A stretch of 64,000 bases of DNA, from positions 132,068 to 196,067 of the forward strand of contig NW_020170392.1 in the NCBI RefSeq assembly GCF_000524195.1, in the 5' to 3' direction. Made by a program: the position numbers and the translations under genes. Shown piece after piece: positions 51,401-62,076 of this stretch (position 1 is its first letter; each line of letters starts with the position of its first letter). The stretch is from Echinococcus granulosus. Lineage: Eukaryota > Platyhelminthes > Cestoda > Cyclophyllidea > Taeniidae. A model generated the notes under the pieces. It was given only the letters and a program-made list of their open reading frames with translations, did not search any database and was not told where the DNA came from.

Positions 51401-51896
51401 GTCTCCCTCTGTTCTCTCGAGATCTACCGTTTCAGACCGGCTACAGTTGCCTTGGCGGTACTGCATCACTTCCGTGTGTCAGAAGTTGAAGCTTTGGCTC
51501 AGCTTTGTGGTGTGAGTCTCTTGGGAGCATTGGCCCTTCTTCGCGAGGAGTAATCACGTATTCAACTCACCTATTGACGTGATTCCCCTTGTAGGTCCAG
51601 ATGAACGATGTGCACCAGTGCTCAGCTTTGGTTGAGGAGCTCTACGATGTCTTCTACCGCGACTCACATCCCAGCAGTCGCAAAGCACTCGCATGGACTC
51701 TGTCCAAACGCACTTTGCTTCGTATCGGTTGTTCTAGTCCTACCACATTGGACACAATCTCGGAGGATTGTGAGTAAGTTGACTCGGGAATGGATGTGAC
51801 TGAGCGAATGGTGTGAGAACGTGGTGTTATTCCAATTCGTTACTGTATTATAGAACCGACAAGGAAGACAACTTGCAATTCATGTTCGAGCCATAG
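48413..51896 (+). CDS. CCNG: G-type cyclin (cyclin G1/G2/I family)
   Basis: Atypical cyclins of this group act in growth arrest and p53/PP2A signalling rather than in driving mitosis. Seven exons: 48413-48871, 48981-49073, 50282-50425, 50500-50574, 51020-51511, 51595-51773, 51854-51896 (1485 nt, 494 aa). Exon 1 encodes a Ser/Pro/Arg-rich disordered N-terminus. Exon 2 carries HRLQKLLKSEPSYHP. The cyclin box follows with VNLIDRFIVKVK, VKPKYMACVAAAAYYVAAK, and LVQISHCGGTAADLLRMEDI. The C-terminal part KALAWTLSKRTLLRI matches the cyclin G1 end. A long insertion rich in Ser/Pro separates the cyclin-box helices in exon 5. All introns before the last are phase 0. The terminal 43-nt exon is inferred from a perfect GAGTAAGT donor and matching phase; without it the frame would stop four nt later at 51775-51777. 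G1 versus G2 versus I cannot be decided. Confidence 0.92.
49820..50160. repeat. Alternating purine-pyrimidine (CA/TG/CG) tract in cyclin intron 2
   Basis: Within the 1,208-nt intron, long runs alternate purine and pyrimidine (GTGCGCGCACGTGCA-type blocks at about 49938-50000, 50018-50052 and 50118-50150). Such sequence favours left-handed Z-DNA. Overlapping open frames here encode Cys/His/Arg repeats on both strands and are by-products of the composition. Confidence 0.7.
50249..50270 (+). repeat. CT dinucleotide microsatellite
   Basis: About ten CT units immediately upstream of the exon-3 acceptor of the cyclin gene, where they also form its polypyrimidine tract. Confidence 0.85.
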
Positions 51897-52728
51897 TGGC
51901 AATCATATATGCCGCCGTTACCAGCTTGTTTGTCCCACTTTCTGCATTTCTTTCAAAAAACTCCAAAAAGCCATGCACGCATACAAGTCAGACTTAGTTC
52001 CTCTCTTCCACAAACAAAGTGTTTTTCCCCTGTCTCAGGACCATATAAATGTGGCGAAATGACCGGAACGGCACATCGCTTGTCCGGTGGCGGTAGGACC
52101 TTTTTTGTAGTCGATCCACCGCCACTGCAGCACCAATCATCATTGAACGAAGTGCTCTTTCATTAGTTTTCTTACCTCCTCCCATTTGAAGCAAAAAAAG
52201 AAAAAAAAATGTAGTAGAACCAGGGATGGTAGGCGAAGGGTGCGAATAAAGGGCCACCATTGTTGTCGTCCGACTTTATCAATCCCCTTCCCCTCCCCTT
52301 CCCCACACGCACCACCATCTCAATCTATCTCTTGCTGGCGGTCACCGGTTGTCTTTCTATCTAAACGGAGTTTTCTGTCTTACTTCCTGCACTGACCACT
52401 CGACCCTTGATCTGTGATGATGACGATAATGCCGCGGTGGAGCACGATGTCCTATCCCCTCTATGGAAGGTTGTTGCATTTACACTCGCAGACATTTCCT
52501 ACCTTCTTAAGAAACCACGACTTGTTCTTTCGTTCCCGGTGTTTTTACCCTAACCTCCTCCCTTTTTCCTTCCTCACTTTGAGCTTTTGTCATTTTATAT
52601 CAATGTATACCGAGAAGGGGGAAACCCCCTTCCCGTGTAGAACAGCAATGATTTATATGTTCTCCCACCCCCCTTCCCCCTCTTCCTTCACCAGAACCAG
52701 GAACACAAAGACTTGAGTTCATGTACAT

Positions 52729-52800
52729 GCACACGAGCACACACCCCTCTCCCGTCACATTTCTATGTGTATGGGCGTTCCATTGCGTGTGCTCGTGTGC
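52729..52800 (+). promoter_or_regulatory. Hairpin in the likely 3' UTR of the cyclin gene
   Basis: GCACACGAGCACAC at 52729-52742 is the exact reverse complement of GTGTGCTCGTGTGC at 52787-52800, giving a 14-bp stem with a 44-nt loop. It lies about 830 nt after the stop and before an AATAAA, so it would be in the transcript if that signal is used. Confidence 0.55.
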
Positions 52801-52885
52801 GTGCGTGTGCATGCTGTGCAACTTTTCACGCAGTAACTCAACTAACAATAACATCAACGGAGGCAAGCCATTGTTGGAGTTGTCG

Positions 52886-52891
52886 AATAAA
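52886..52891 (+). terminator. Candidate polyadenylation signal of the cyclin gene
   Basis: AATAAA about 1 kb after the stop codon, at the end of a stretch without other genes. Confidence 0.4.
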
Positions 52892-53244
52892 CCCAATTTG
52901 TTATCAATGATATGGTTTTTCTTCTTGTGTCTGTGCCTTGGACTCAGGCTTTCGGCACCGTAATTCTGAGGCCCCAGTAGGGATATATTTTAGACGATCT
53001 CTAGCTAGTGGACTAGTGCTGGATGGGTGGGAGTCGCGCTCCTTAACGCGCTTCAGTGACACCAGTTTCATTGTGAAAGTAGCTATGAGGTGAGGAGGGG
53101 GCTATAAGCCACCCAGAAGGTCTTAACTCCCACTTGTGACTACCAGGCGAGTGATTGGGTGGGCTGCCTGGGGTCGAGTGTCATGTGTCTACTCCAGCTG
53201 TTGCGTAAAGCCTGTTCACCTTAGGTCTCACACGGTGAGGTACA

Positions 53245-53375
53245 GACGACTGTTTCGCGAGGGATTGTGGCTACTGGCACAACCCGAAGGTTAGGCCATC
53301 CTGCAGTGGTGGGGTCCCAGATTGACCTGTCATCAGAACCGAGAGCTAAATGAACGAGTTGTGTTTGCCCCTCTT
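53245..53375 (-). repeat. Degenerate terminal-repeat fragment of the TRIM-like element
   Basis: The plus strand shows GGCTACTGGCACAACCCGAAGG and GGCCATCC blocks, followed by an ATCAGAACCGAGAG block, in the order seen in reversed repeats. Similarity is weak and ends are unclear. Confidence 0.35.
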
Positions 53376-56300
53376 CAGGGTCCAGCAACTGAAGCCACCA
53401 CTTGTGTGGTTCAAATTCCCCTTCGTCAAGCTTTTAACTGTCTGTTCTATTGACGGGGGCTACTTCAATAGGCTCACTTCCTCACCAGCGTGTAGTCACG
53501 TTTAGGACCTTTATCGCTGTTGTGGAGGGAGCATTTTTTTTTCCATTGGAGATTGGACGAATTTTAGCCGAGTGATTTGACCGGAGCTTGCCCATATGGA
53601 ATTCTGGGGAAATGATCAATAAATGTGTTGATGGAAGCTAAACAATATGCAGTTTTATCGGCGTCCTCCATGTATATTCCAGTCTCATTCTAACGAACCC
53701 ACTGAATGAACAGGGAACAATAGACCTCGGGAATAATGGTAGTGACTGATGTGTATAGGGGTTAAAAGGCACTATTTTACCTTATGCAAGGAGGGTTCAA
53801 TATGAAACCCCCAATCTGCCTTTTGTGTCATTGAAGATGAGCGTGGCTACAAGGTGTCGGTCAGTTTTTGAGCCATCTCGCTATTTTCACATGCCGGCGG
53901 TTTTTTCCGTAAACACTTCTAGGCAGGTATACATCCAGTCGAGATTTTTAAAAGTGAAAGAACAGCATCGCTAGCATTGCATTACCTCCTCTCCTTATTG
54001 ACACTGAGCGTCAATTAGAACCGAGAATGATTTATGGCCAGCGAGTGTTGTCTTGTGCCCATGCGGAGACCTCTGCATCAGGGAGGCTTTACATGTGCGT
54101 GTAATCCGGAAGAAGAAACTTTATTCTTCACCCATTCACTCGAAAGCCTTGCAGGACGGAAATCAGATGCACATCTCAATGTGCGCATTTCGCTGAAATG
54201 CTTCCACAATACCTGTACGTGTGCGCACTTCACTGATTCAGGAAAAAGGAAACTGCGAAACAATTTGCTTTAAACGGAAATACGAGAAGTGAACGCTTTC
54301 AGATGTAAAAATTCCATCAGATACCCGCGTACATGGCGACACACACACACATTGCGTGACTCACAGCATGGTTCAGGTCACATGCAACTTATTTCTATCC
54401 TGCTGGATTTCCCAACACAGTTTTCGCTTTTTAATAGGGCTGCCTTCGGCGTGGGGGCAAGCACACAGGACGCAAACACACACGCATCGAAAAGCACAGA
54501 CCACACAAGTAAGAAGAGTCGGTGTTGCGTTTACACCTCTCCAGTATCTTCGTCACAATGAGATATTCCACCAGTGCACACCGCATAGTGCGAGGTGTCT
54601 GCCTGCCTGAGGCACGCTCGGTGGGAGGGGGAGGAGGGAGTGGAGGATGACTAATTGCCCCACGTTTTCGCCAAGGCCTGCTTTCTGCTTTGTATGTATG
54701 TAGGCCATCAAATCAATCGATGTAGGAGAATCACATGACCCTCCCCAGGGGAGGTTTAGAGCCCAACAGTGGCGGCGGAGAGTTGCGCTCGCTACAACAA
54801 ATGCATGGCATTCTTTCCTAGCGATGCAATGGACTGAAAAGGCTTAGTCACCGCGTTTCTTATGAGGTAATAGGATATTGCCAGGTTCTTTTCTTTCTTG
54901 TGATACATGACCAACTAAAAGAACAGTGGTATCACGTGGGTGTGTGGACTTTTCGCCCAGGGCTTCGTTGTCTGAAGACGAGGGCAGGCAATTTGAAATT
55001 TTTCGCACCTCGAGTTCACTCCCGTTGCCTTGTAAGCCATTCATCAATATTCATTCAACTTTCACTACAAGTGCACGTGTACAGTCAAATAACAACTAAA
55101 ATTGAGAAAATCTTTGGGCTGTATTCGTCTCCATCACGCCACGTAACCCATTCATTAAAGCGGTACCTGGAATAAGGTTTTATGGGGAAATAGATGTTAA
55201 AATGAGCTGAAAGTACACATGCGAGTGATTTAGATATTCAGGTACTCAGAATCTAGCAAGAGGAAGTTTAGTGGTGCCTTTTCAGCTACCAGTGTCTTTA
55301 TCACTAGCCTTTTGAAAATAATCAGTGCCTTGACCATTTTTACCCATGGCTTTAGCTTTGATCAGTATCACTTAGGCAGCTGAGGTATAAAAAGGTTACC
55401 GATGCCAAAAATATGCCTATTTCCAGTTTCAAGATATTTCAAAATCCAGATGAAAAATAAGCAGAATTTGAAGTAATAGGAAGCTCCACTGGACCAGACT
55501 TCGTTAAGCAAACACGAAGCGATATTTATCATTAATGCTATCTGGTAATTTGCTATCGTGGCTATCCCCCACATGAGATATGCCCTTATCTTAAGAAGAG
55601 TTTTGTTGATGAGACTTCACCTTAGCGGCGACATTAACTTCTTAATTAGAGGGAAGAAGGCGATCTCAGGTCATCCAGGGTCTTCCACTGACCAAAATAA
55701 AGGCCTTGATATTTTGGATCTATTCAAGTGGGTATTTCTTCCTCATTTCATATCTGCTCAGTAGATGGAGAAGCTACCAATAGGGCGGATTTAGTGGACG
55801 TAAATTCGCAAATAGAGGTGGAAATCGACAGCCCCTCCTATCCCCCGCGCTAATCAAATTCAGTCGGTGGGTTACGAGTCGCTACACTTAGCCGCAGAAT
55901 GCAGGTGTAATTCCTCCTTGTGATTCCTCGCATTCGGAATTCTGATAACTCCATTACGTAGCGTTTATGCTCTTATTTTGGGAATGATTTGGTTAGCAAC
56001 CTTCTCCATTCGGGGTTGCAATGTACAAAACGGAGCGACCTAACGCCTGCCTCGTGCAATGAATGGGCAAGTAGGTAAAGCACTTCTTATTAATCATGTA
56101 ATAGGCTTGGAAAGAGATCTAGGATGTGGTTATTAGTTGAAAGAAACGTAACCGGGATGATTAATGAATTTGTGAAATTGATGATGTGTGTGGGTATGAA
56201 CGTCTAGAGTGGTTGGAAATTTTGCCATCCACTGGGACTGTCAAAAAGTTAACAATTGCGCAATTCAACCTGTTTCACAAGAGAATGTTAACTTAAATAT

Positions 56301-56426
56301 AAAGGAATAATAATATTCCGTCAAATTAGGAGATGTTGATAAAATTGTATACAATCAAGGTGAGGCAACCAAAAGACTTCGTGCTAATGGTCAACACAAA
56401 AATTAACACGGTGGTTAAAGGCATTA
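53376..56426. other. Non-coding region, no gene recognised
   Basis: Short frames only (54034-54273, 54289-54610, 54900-55175, 55558-55764), none with family motifs. Confidence 0.4.
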
Positions 56427-56526
56427 NNNNNNNNNNNNNNNNNNNNNNNNNNNNNNNNNNNNNNNNNNNNNNNNNNNNNNNNNNNNNNNNNNNNNNNNNN
56501 NNNNNNNNNNNNNNNNNNNNNNNNNN
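56427..56526. other. Assembly gap (100 N)
   Basis: Exactly 100 N, the conventional size for a scaffold gap of unknown length. Sequence order across it depends on scaffolding, and translations spanning it are meaningless. Confidence 0.99.
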
Positions 56527-59500
56527 CCATCTCAATCCATAATTCTTCCCCAGAGAGGGAGAGGGTCGTTGTGAATTGCATTTTCCTAAAACATATTGGT
56601 TGGCTGTAGAAGCCAAGAAAAAAGCCGAATCCCACCTACCTTCGTTTCCATCTCGTTTTCATTCCCCAACTGTCTACTCAACTTGCCGTGTGATTGTCTC
56701 ATGCTAGTGCAAGGTGCCAATCACTTGGGCCTTGCAGAAACATGATCATCGAAAAACGGAGGGCGAGGATGAGGTTGAGGTTGAAGCTAGGTCAGTATTC
56801 CCCTCTCCCCGTGTAATGCAAACATTCCCACGGGTAAGTCGTCCGAGTTGCAAGTCAAGACAAGAAAAGACAATACAGAGGTCCGCCTCACGACCGTTCG
56901 ACTGGTACCGACTGTGTATGAAGCAATGCCCTCCCCCCCCCTCCCCCCTCCTCCTCCCTTACAGCCTTTCTACCATTGAGTGGGCAGTTCTCAGGCCTCA
57001 TTGTTGCCGTGCTTGACCAAGCGAACAAGTCACAGTGAACAATGTGTCTGCAGTCCACTGCACACACGTGCACACGCACGAACACAAACACTAACAAGCA
57101 CACGAGGCAAGCACAATCTTGTGGAGATGTGATGTGTGCCTCAGGGTAGTGAACTTTGCAACACAAAAGCATGAAAGCCACTTTCACAGCGTCCACGAAC
57201 GACGCGTAGTTAGAACGCACGTGAAGTGTGTGAGGGACGAAATCCAGGTCCGTCGAGCTTGTTGCCGTCTGTTGATGCATGGCATGCCTCCACCTCCACT
57301 ACCTTCCCCTCCCAGTTGGTGTAGGTGTAAGCGAACTCCTTCATCACTCACGAGGTTCAACACTACTGAAGACTGTCTTGACGCGCCAGTCTTTGATTGG
57401 TGTACAATAGCAACACGTGTGCCCCGATGTGAAGAATAGAAGGTTCCCCCCTCCCCTCCCTTTGATGCATCTGTTTTTGGGTGATTCTCCACTGGAATTG
57501 ATTTGTCTTACCCATTTGGTATGCCGAATACCATACGAGTTTGATGAGAGGTTTCTGCAGTTCAGGAATGGAGGCGAGCTCGGTTTGGAAGACGAACAAA
57601 TTTCATTTCTATCCGTCAGGTTCAACCGACAGTGTATGAAGATACAGAGCGCAATATAGTGCATCATACTGGTGGGCAGATATTTTGTAATGGTAGCAAG
57701 AAGAAAATTGCATGCATTTTTCAACTCTTTACAAGTCGTGAAAGGCAATTTTACCGGGCTTTCGGTCACCTACTGCTGTAATTTTAATGAGACAATTTAC
57801 TTTTTGTGTTGCGGGGAGTGACTCAAATTTCTCAGTGCCACGAAAGGCATTACAGTATTTCATTGCTAGTGTGAATCTTTATTTCATCTTATTAGGAGCA
57901 AAGTGAATAAAATACTAGTTTTGGATTCACTAGTTTTTTCGACCTGTGGATCAGTCGCCACCTTGAGAGCAGCGTATGCTCCCTAAGTTGTTGAAGCCCT
58001 GTGAAGGCATAGGCAGAAACCAACCCCTGACCACAAATGCGAGTGTGGCCGACCAAATCACATCTTGTTTACAAGTAAATAACTTGAACAGCTGCCGATG
58101 GTAAGACAACCTGGTGTATTGCCAAAAATGGTGAAATCCTATGTTTACAATACTTTTGCTTAGGCCTCGTTTGAATACCAGTTTATCATCAAAACTAGGT
58201 CCCGCTTCTCATAGCCTGAATCTTAGCGTTCAGTTGTCTCGGTTTTGCGTGCGGTCACTTTTTTTTCTCACAGTAAATATTCACACGACGCACTGTGTTG
58301 AGGTGGGAAGCCTCTCGGCCACGCATTGGTAGGTAGGTAAGTAGGGTGTGACGCTCTGTGAAGTGAGTGTGATTCAGCACTAACTCGACCCGGAACTCGA
58401 ACGATAAGAGTACCTTCTCGCTCAAATGTCCCACTTTTTGCCTACTTTATCACTACCCTACATCAGCTTTGCCTCCTTTAATACTTCCTGTCGTGGATAG
58501 TTTGACAAGCAAAGCAGCCTGTACCGTACTCTAGTCAGATTTTATAATACATTCTGGAGATTAAAGAAGAGGTCTGACTGGAAACGACGCCTGTGTATAG
58601 GTATTCCAGTTTTCACATCGACATGACAGCAACTACTCGCTGAACTACTAAATAAACGATGCAAAATAGTCATCCTTTTACCCCAAGTATGTTTAATTTT
58701 AAAGATTGGCTTTTAATTCCATTAACTTTGAGTCACAGGGGAGATCTGTACCTGCTCGTGATCACACCTACCATATAAAGTAGAAGAGCTTTATTTTACG
58801 GTTATTTCATCATTCACATACGCGCGGACACAATTCAGCGGGAAAAATTTTCGGTAATAGAGAGAAGAATTATTTTCCCGTGGGTAATGAATACTTCGCC
58901 CAGCCATTGCCTCCATCCCTCCGCCCCCCCCCCCCTACTCGTTGCCCCTTTTGCTCTCTGTCTCCCCCATTTCCTTGCTCAATGTTCCAGCTAATTTTGG
59001 CTTCATTGCCTCCTCCCGTTGGCTCAATACCACCTGGAAGCGCTACGTACGCACCCAGTCCATCAACACTACGCGCGCTGCGCGCTCCAGTTAAGCGATC
59101 GATAATGTGAGTGTGCGCACGTTTGCACGCGTGCGTACGAAAGCTCCGCTCAGGTCTAACTTTTATTGCCACATTACCGCTACAATGAGTTCTGCTCTGT
59201 CCTACACTATCTCGTCTGCTCTGGTTCAGACGACGCGCCTTTTCTCCGTAACCACCATCAAGGCACAGCGGCACCTTGACTGTCTCCTCAGACAGAAAGT
59301 GTGAAAGTCGATTGCTCGTTCTGAAATTTACAGGGGTCAAGCTGAGTAGAAACAGGGGCATCTGGCGGAGGGCAATGTTCCTCTACATACCTGCCTCTAT
59401 ATAACTTTTGAAAATCGTTTGAGGGTGCCTACTTACTTGACTTTCGAGAAAACTCCTCGACTTCTGTCAGGTATCGTTAGGTGGAATAAGTTAGACATAG

Positions 59501-61805
59501 CTGTTTGATGAATTTGCTGATACCAACATCTCTAGTTTCGAGACCCCTGTAGACCGAACGATAGGGTGACCAGTCATTAATTTTGTAGGCAAAGTGATTG
59601 TGTGCTTTACGTCTGACGTAGTATGCGCGATTCCCTCATTCATGCTAATTAGCTCTCACGTACAAGTGTAAAAGGGATCCCTTTTTTTTCGAAATCACAA
59701 ATGTGTGTACGCAAGTTACCGTTTTTCCTTCCCCACGACAGTACACCTTTGAAGTTTTGACCTCAACCCTTCCCCAGTAGATCAGATCACTTCCATTTTA
59801 TGATAAAGACCGATAGGGCTTGAGTTTTGAGATGTTAGGATTCTTGCACACCTGGAAATCCTAGTTGATGGATACGTTTTAGGGCTTAGAAACGGCCATG
59901 TTCAGGGTAATTTTCCACTTTTCATCCAATAAATATAGCCAAGGATTGGCCTGTCGTTTTAAATGTCACCATTGGGTTTGTTTGTTACGGGATAGTTTAA
60001 AAACGTTTCACAAACTTTCCATATGAATTTTTTTATGCTTTCAGAGGAGTGGTTAGTATGTCGGATCTTATTCAAGTACTGTAGAAATGTCTTATTATTT
60101 TCACCACATCAAGTCCCAGCTCTTAATTGCGAAAGACATTCCAATGCGTTTGAAATCGCAAATATAGGAATGACGAGCTGCACTGACAAGCAGTTCAGTT
60201 CAATCACAGGTCTTAATCTCGACACCGCTGTGGGGAACTAATTGAACTCTTGGTAATATTTTCGGGCTGAAGTAGACGCATACCTCATTATGACGAAATA
60301 CCCTCGCATTATTTCGCATCTGTAGCATATAAACTTCGTAAGTTAATTACAGCATCTGTAACTTTTCTTTCTTGAAGGTTTTAAGCGTCGATGCTGGGAA
60401 TAATCATGTCACCAAAGATTGACTTTGGTTATGAGGAATCCCAGCTGCTATGCAAACTCAGGTGGAGACAGCTTTCAATGTATGGTGGTATGGGCCAAAA
60501 AATACGTCATATCAGGTCTTATCCGCGCCTCCAAATTCCTTCAAGCACCATGTGATCGTGTAAAGTTCACAAGGCGCAATTCTCGAGAAAGGTTTTGACT
60601 TCAAAACAGCAGCGTTGTGAACGTCGTATTTAGCACGTGTGGTTCACCAATTCCCTCAGTGCCACCACGAAATAGGCTCTGCCATCAGACCTTTGAAGTG
60701 TAATGGCGAGTCTCTCCGAATGTATCACAAATAACGTATTACGGGTGCTAAACCGCATACTTTTGCTCAATAAGCTCAACAAATCGCAGGCAATCTGCAC
60801 CCTTTTTTGTTGCAAACTTGTTAAGACTATGAGGAGTTTGGATACAAAATAAAAAAAAAAACGTACGATAAAGTGAATGAAATCCATTTCAGACATCAGG
60901 GTGAACAAGAGGAAGACCGCTAGAGTCAGTGGCGAAGGCGGGAACCTGAAGTGCATTATTAGCCCGAGGAAGGGGTATGGAAACACAGCTTTAAGTGACG
61001 ACCATCAGGCCCCTCTGGCTGCATCCACGCGCCTACATTTGCATCGCGCACTCCGTGCGGTGCAGGGGTGAGTCAACAATCGCTGCTGCCATTGTTTGTG
61101 TATGCGTACCCGAACAAGCGAAATGGAGCTGCTCCACTTCGGCTGTAGCAGACGGCTGTCTGCCCTCGTCACTCAGAAGTGCAGCGACTAGGTCACTAAT
61201 TCAACAAACACTTAGGATTTCATCAAACGTAAAGCATGCTATACAATCGACTTTTGACAGGTGGATATTCCTTCTCCCTTTAGTTCTGTCTCAGCTTTAT
61301 CAACCGGAGGCTGTAGACCTTGTGTTTAATCTTCCACATAAAACGCCAATTTTTCTACTGAGATTCAATTTAACTGAATGAGATCAGATAATGGAGATCC
61401 CAAGGCTTCACGAAATAGGGGTATAGGGATTGTCTTCAAGATTCCCTATTGGGGTAGTCTCTTCCATTCAGTGGAACTAAGTATGCACGAATTGTTTCAG
61501 CAAACATAGTAAAATAAGGCTCTTTTCCTTCCCTAAAATGTACATTCAAGAACAGGACAGTTTTAGTTTTTATAACGGCGTTACTCATCAGGATGGTCAA
61601 GTCTTTCCCGTTATTCCGTATTTCACGGAATATTTTTTACTAGTCAAGGAGATAACATCAACGATACGGTAACAGTAACGAAACCAGATCTCATGCACTG
61701 ATGATGTTTGGTGTTGTGGTGCTCCAAAATCCTTGGTCACAGCAGACTGTCAAGTCCAGGCTTCGAATGAATAGCATTGGTGAAAGCTCGCATGCTGAGG
61801 CGGAG
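56527..61805. other. Region of low coding evidence with CA/TG- and C-rich tracts
   Basis: No supported gene. Acceptor/donor-flanked acidic segment 56741-56790 (KHDHRKTEGEDEVEVEA) could be an exon but stands alone. C/T-rich and CA-rich tracts occur at 56930-56960, 57055-57110, 58920-58935 and 59100-59145. A CpG-rich patch lies at 59035-59145. Frames at 57344-57769 (-), 58870-59361 (-) and 60630-60986 (-) look compositional. Confidence 0.4.
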
Positions 61806-62076
61806 CTAGGAGACCTCGTAGTTGCACGCCTCCTCTAAAGACATTTGGCGCTCAGTGTCATTGAGACGACAGAAGACGGTGGCGATGGAGAGGATTGGGA
61901 GGGTGGGGGTCACTAGGCAGGTCTCGAGGAGGAGTTTCATAGAGGCCAGTCGGTGCCCATGCTGTTCGTCAAAATTCACCCCTAGGCAGCGCCAGTCCAA
62001 GAGATGATCACTGGCTCGCAGATTTCCACGAAGCAGGAGGACCGCTTTGAGGAGGCGAAATTTCTCAATGCGTAGC
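61806..62076 (-). CDS. Unidentified coding exon (probably 3'-terminal)
   Basis: On the minus strand a frame of 90 codons opens after a CACCAAAG acceptor at 62077-62084 and stays open to a TAG at 61806-61808. The product is leucine-rich and amphipathic (LRIEKFRLLKAVLLLRGNLR, later MKLLLETC, LPILSIA, MSLEEACNYE). The composition and absence of low complexity look like a real helical protein. An alternative end is a weak GTCTCC donor just before the stop. The LLKAVLLL start faintly recalls a nuclear-receptor ligand-binding helix, but the rest does not fit, so I give no family. Partner exons would lie to the right (higher coordinates). Confidence 0.45.

Noticed and set aside
53395..53420. GGTTCAAATTCCCC resembling a tRNA box B
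   Set aside because: There is no box A at the right distance upstream and no cloverleaf-like pairing.
56326..56635. Open frames spanning the N run
   Set aside because: They cross 100 unknown bases of an assembly gap, so the reading frame is meaningless.
57119..57439. Possible C2H2 zinc finger (CDVC followed by several His)
   Set aside because: The spacing does not give C-2-C-12-H-3-H, there is only one candidate finger, and the frame lies in CA-rich sequence.
58870..59361. 163-codon minus frame
   Set aside because: It runs through a poly-C/G tract and CpG-rich patch, giving Gly/Arg-rich low complexity. No motif, and an opposite-strand frame is equally open.
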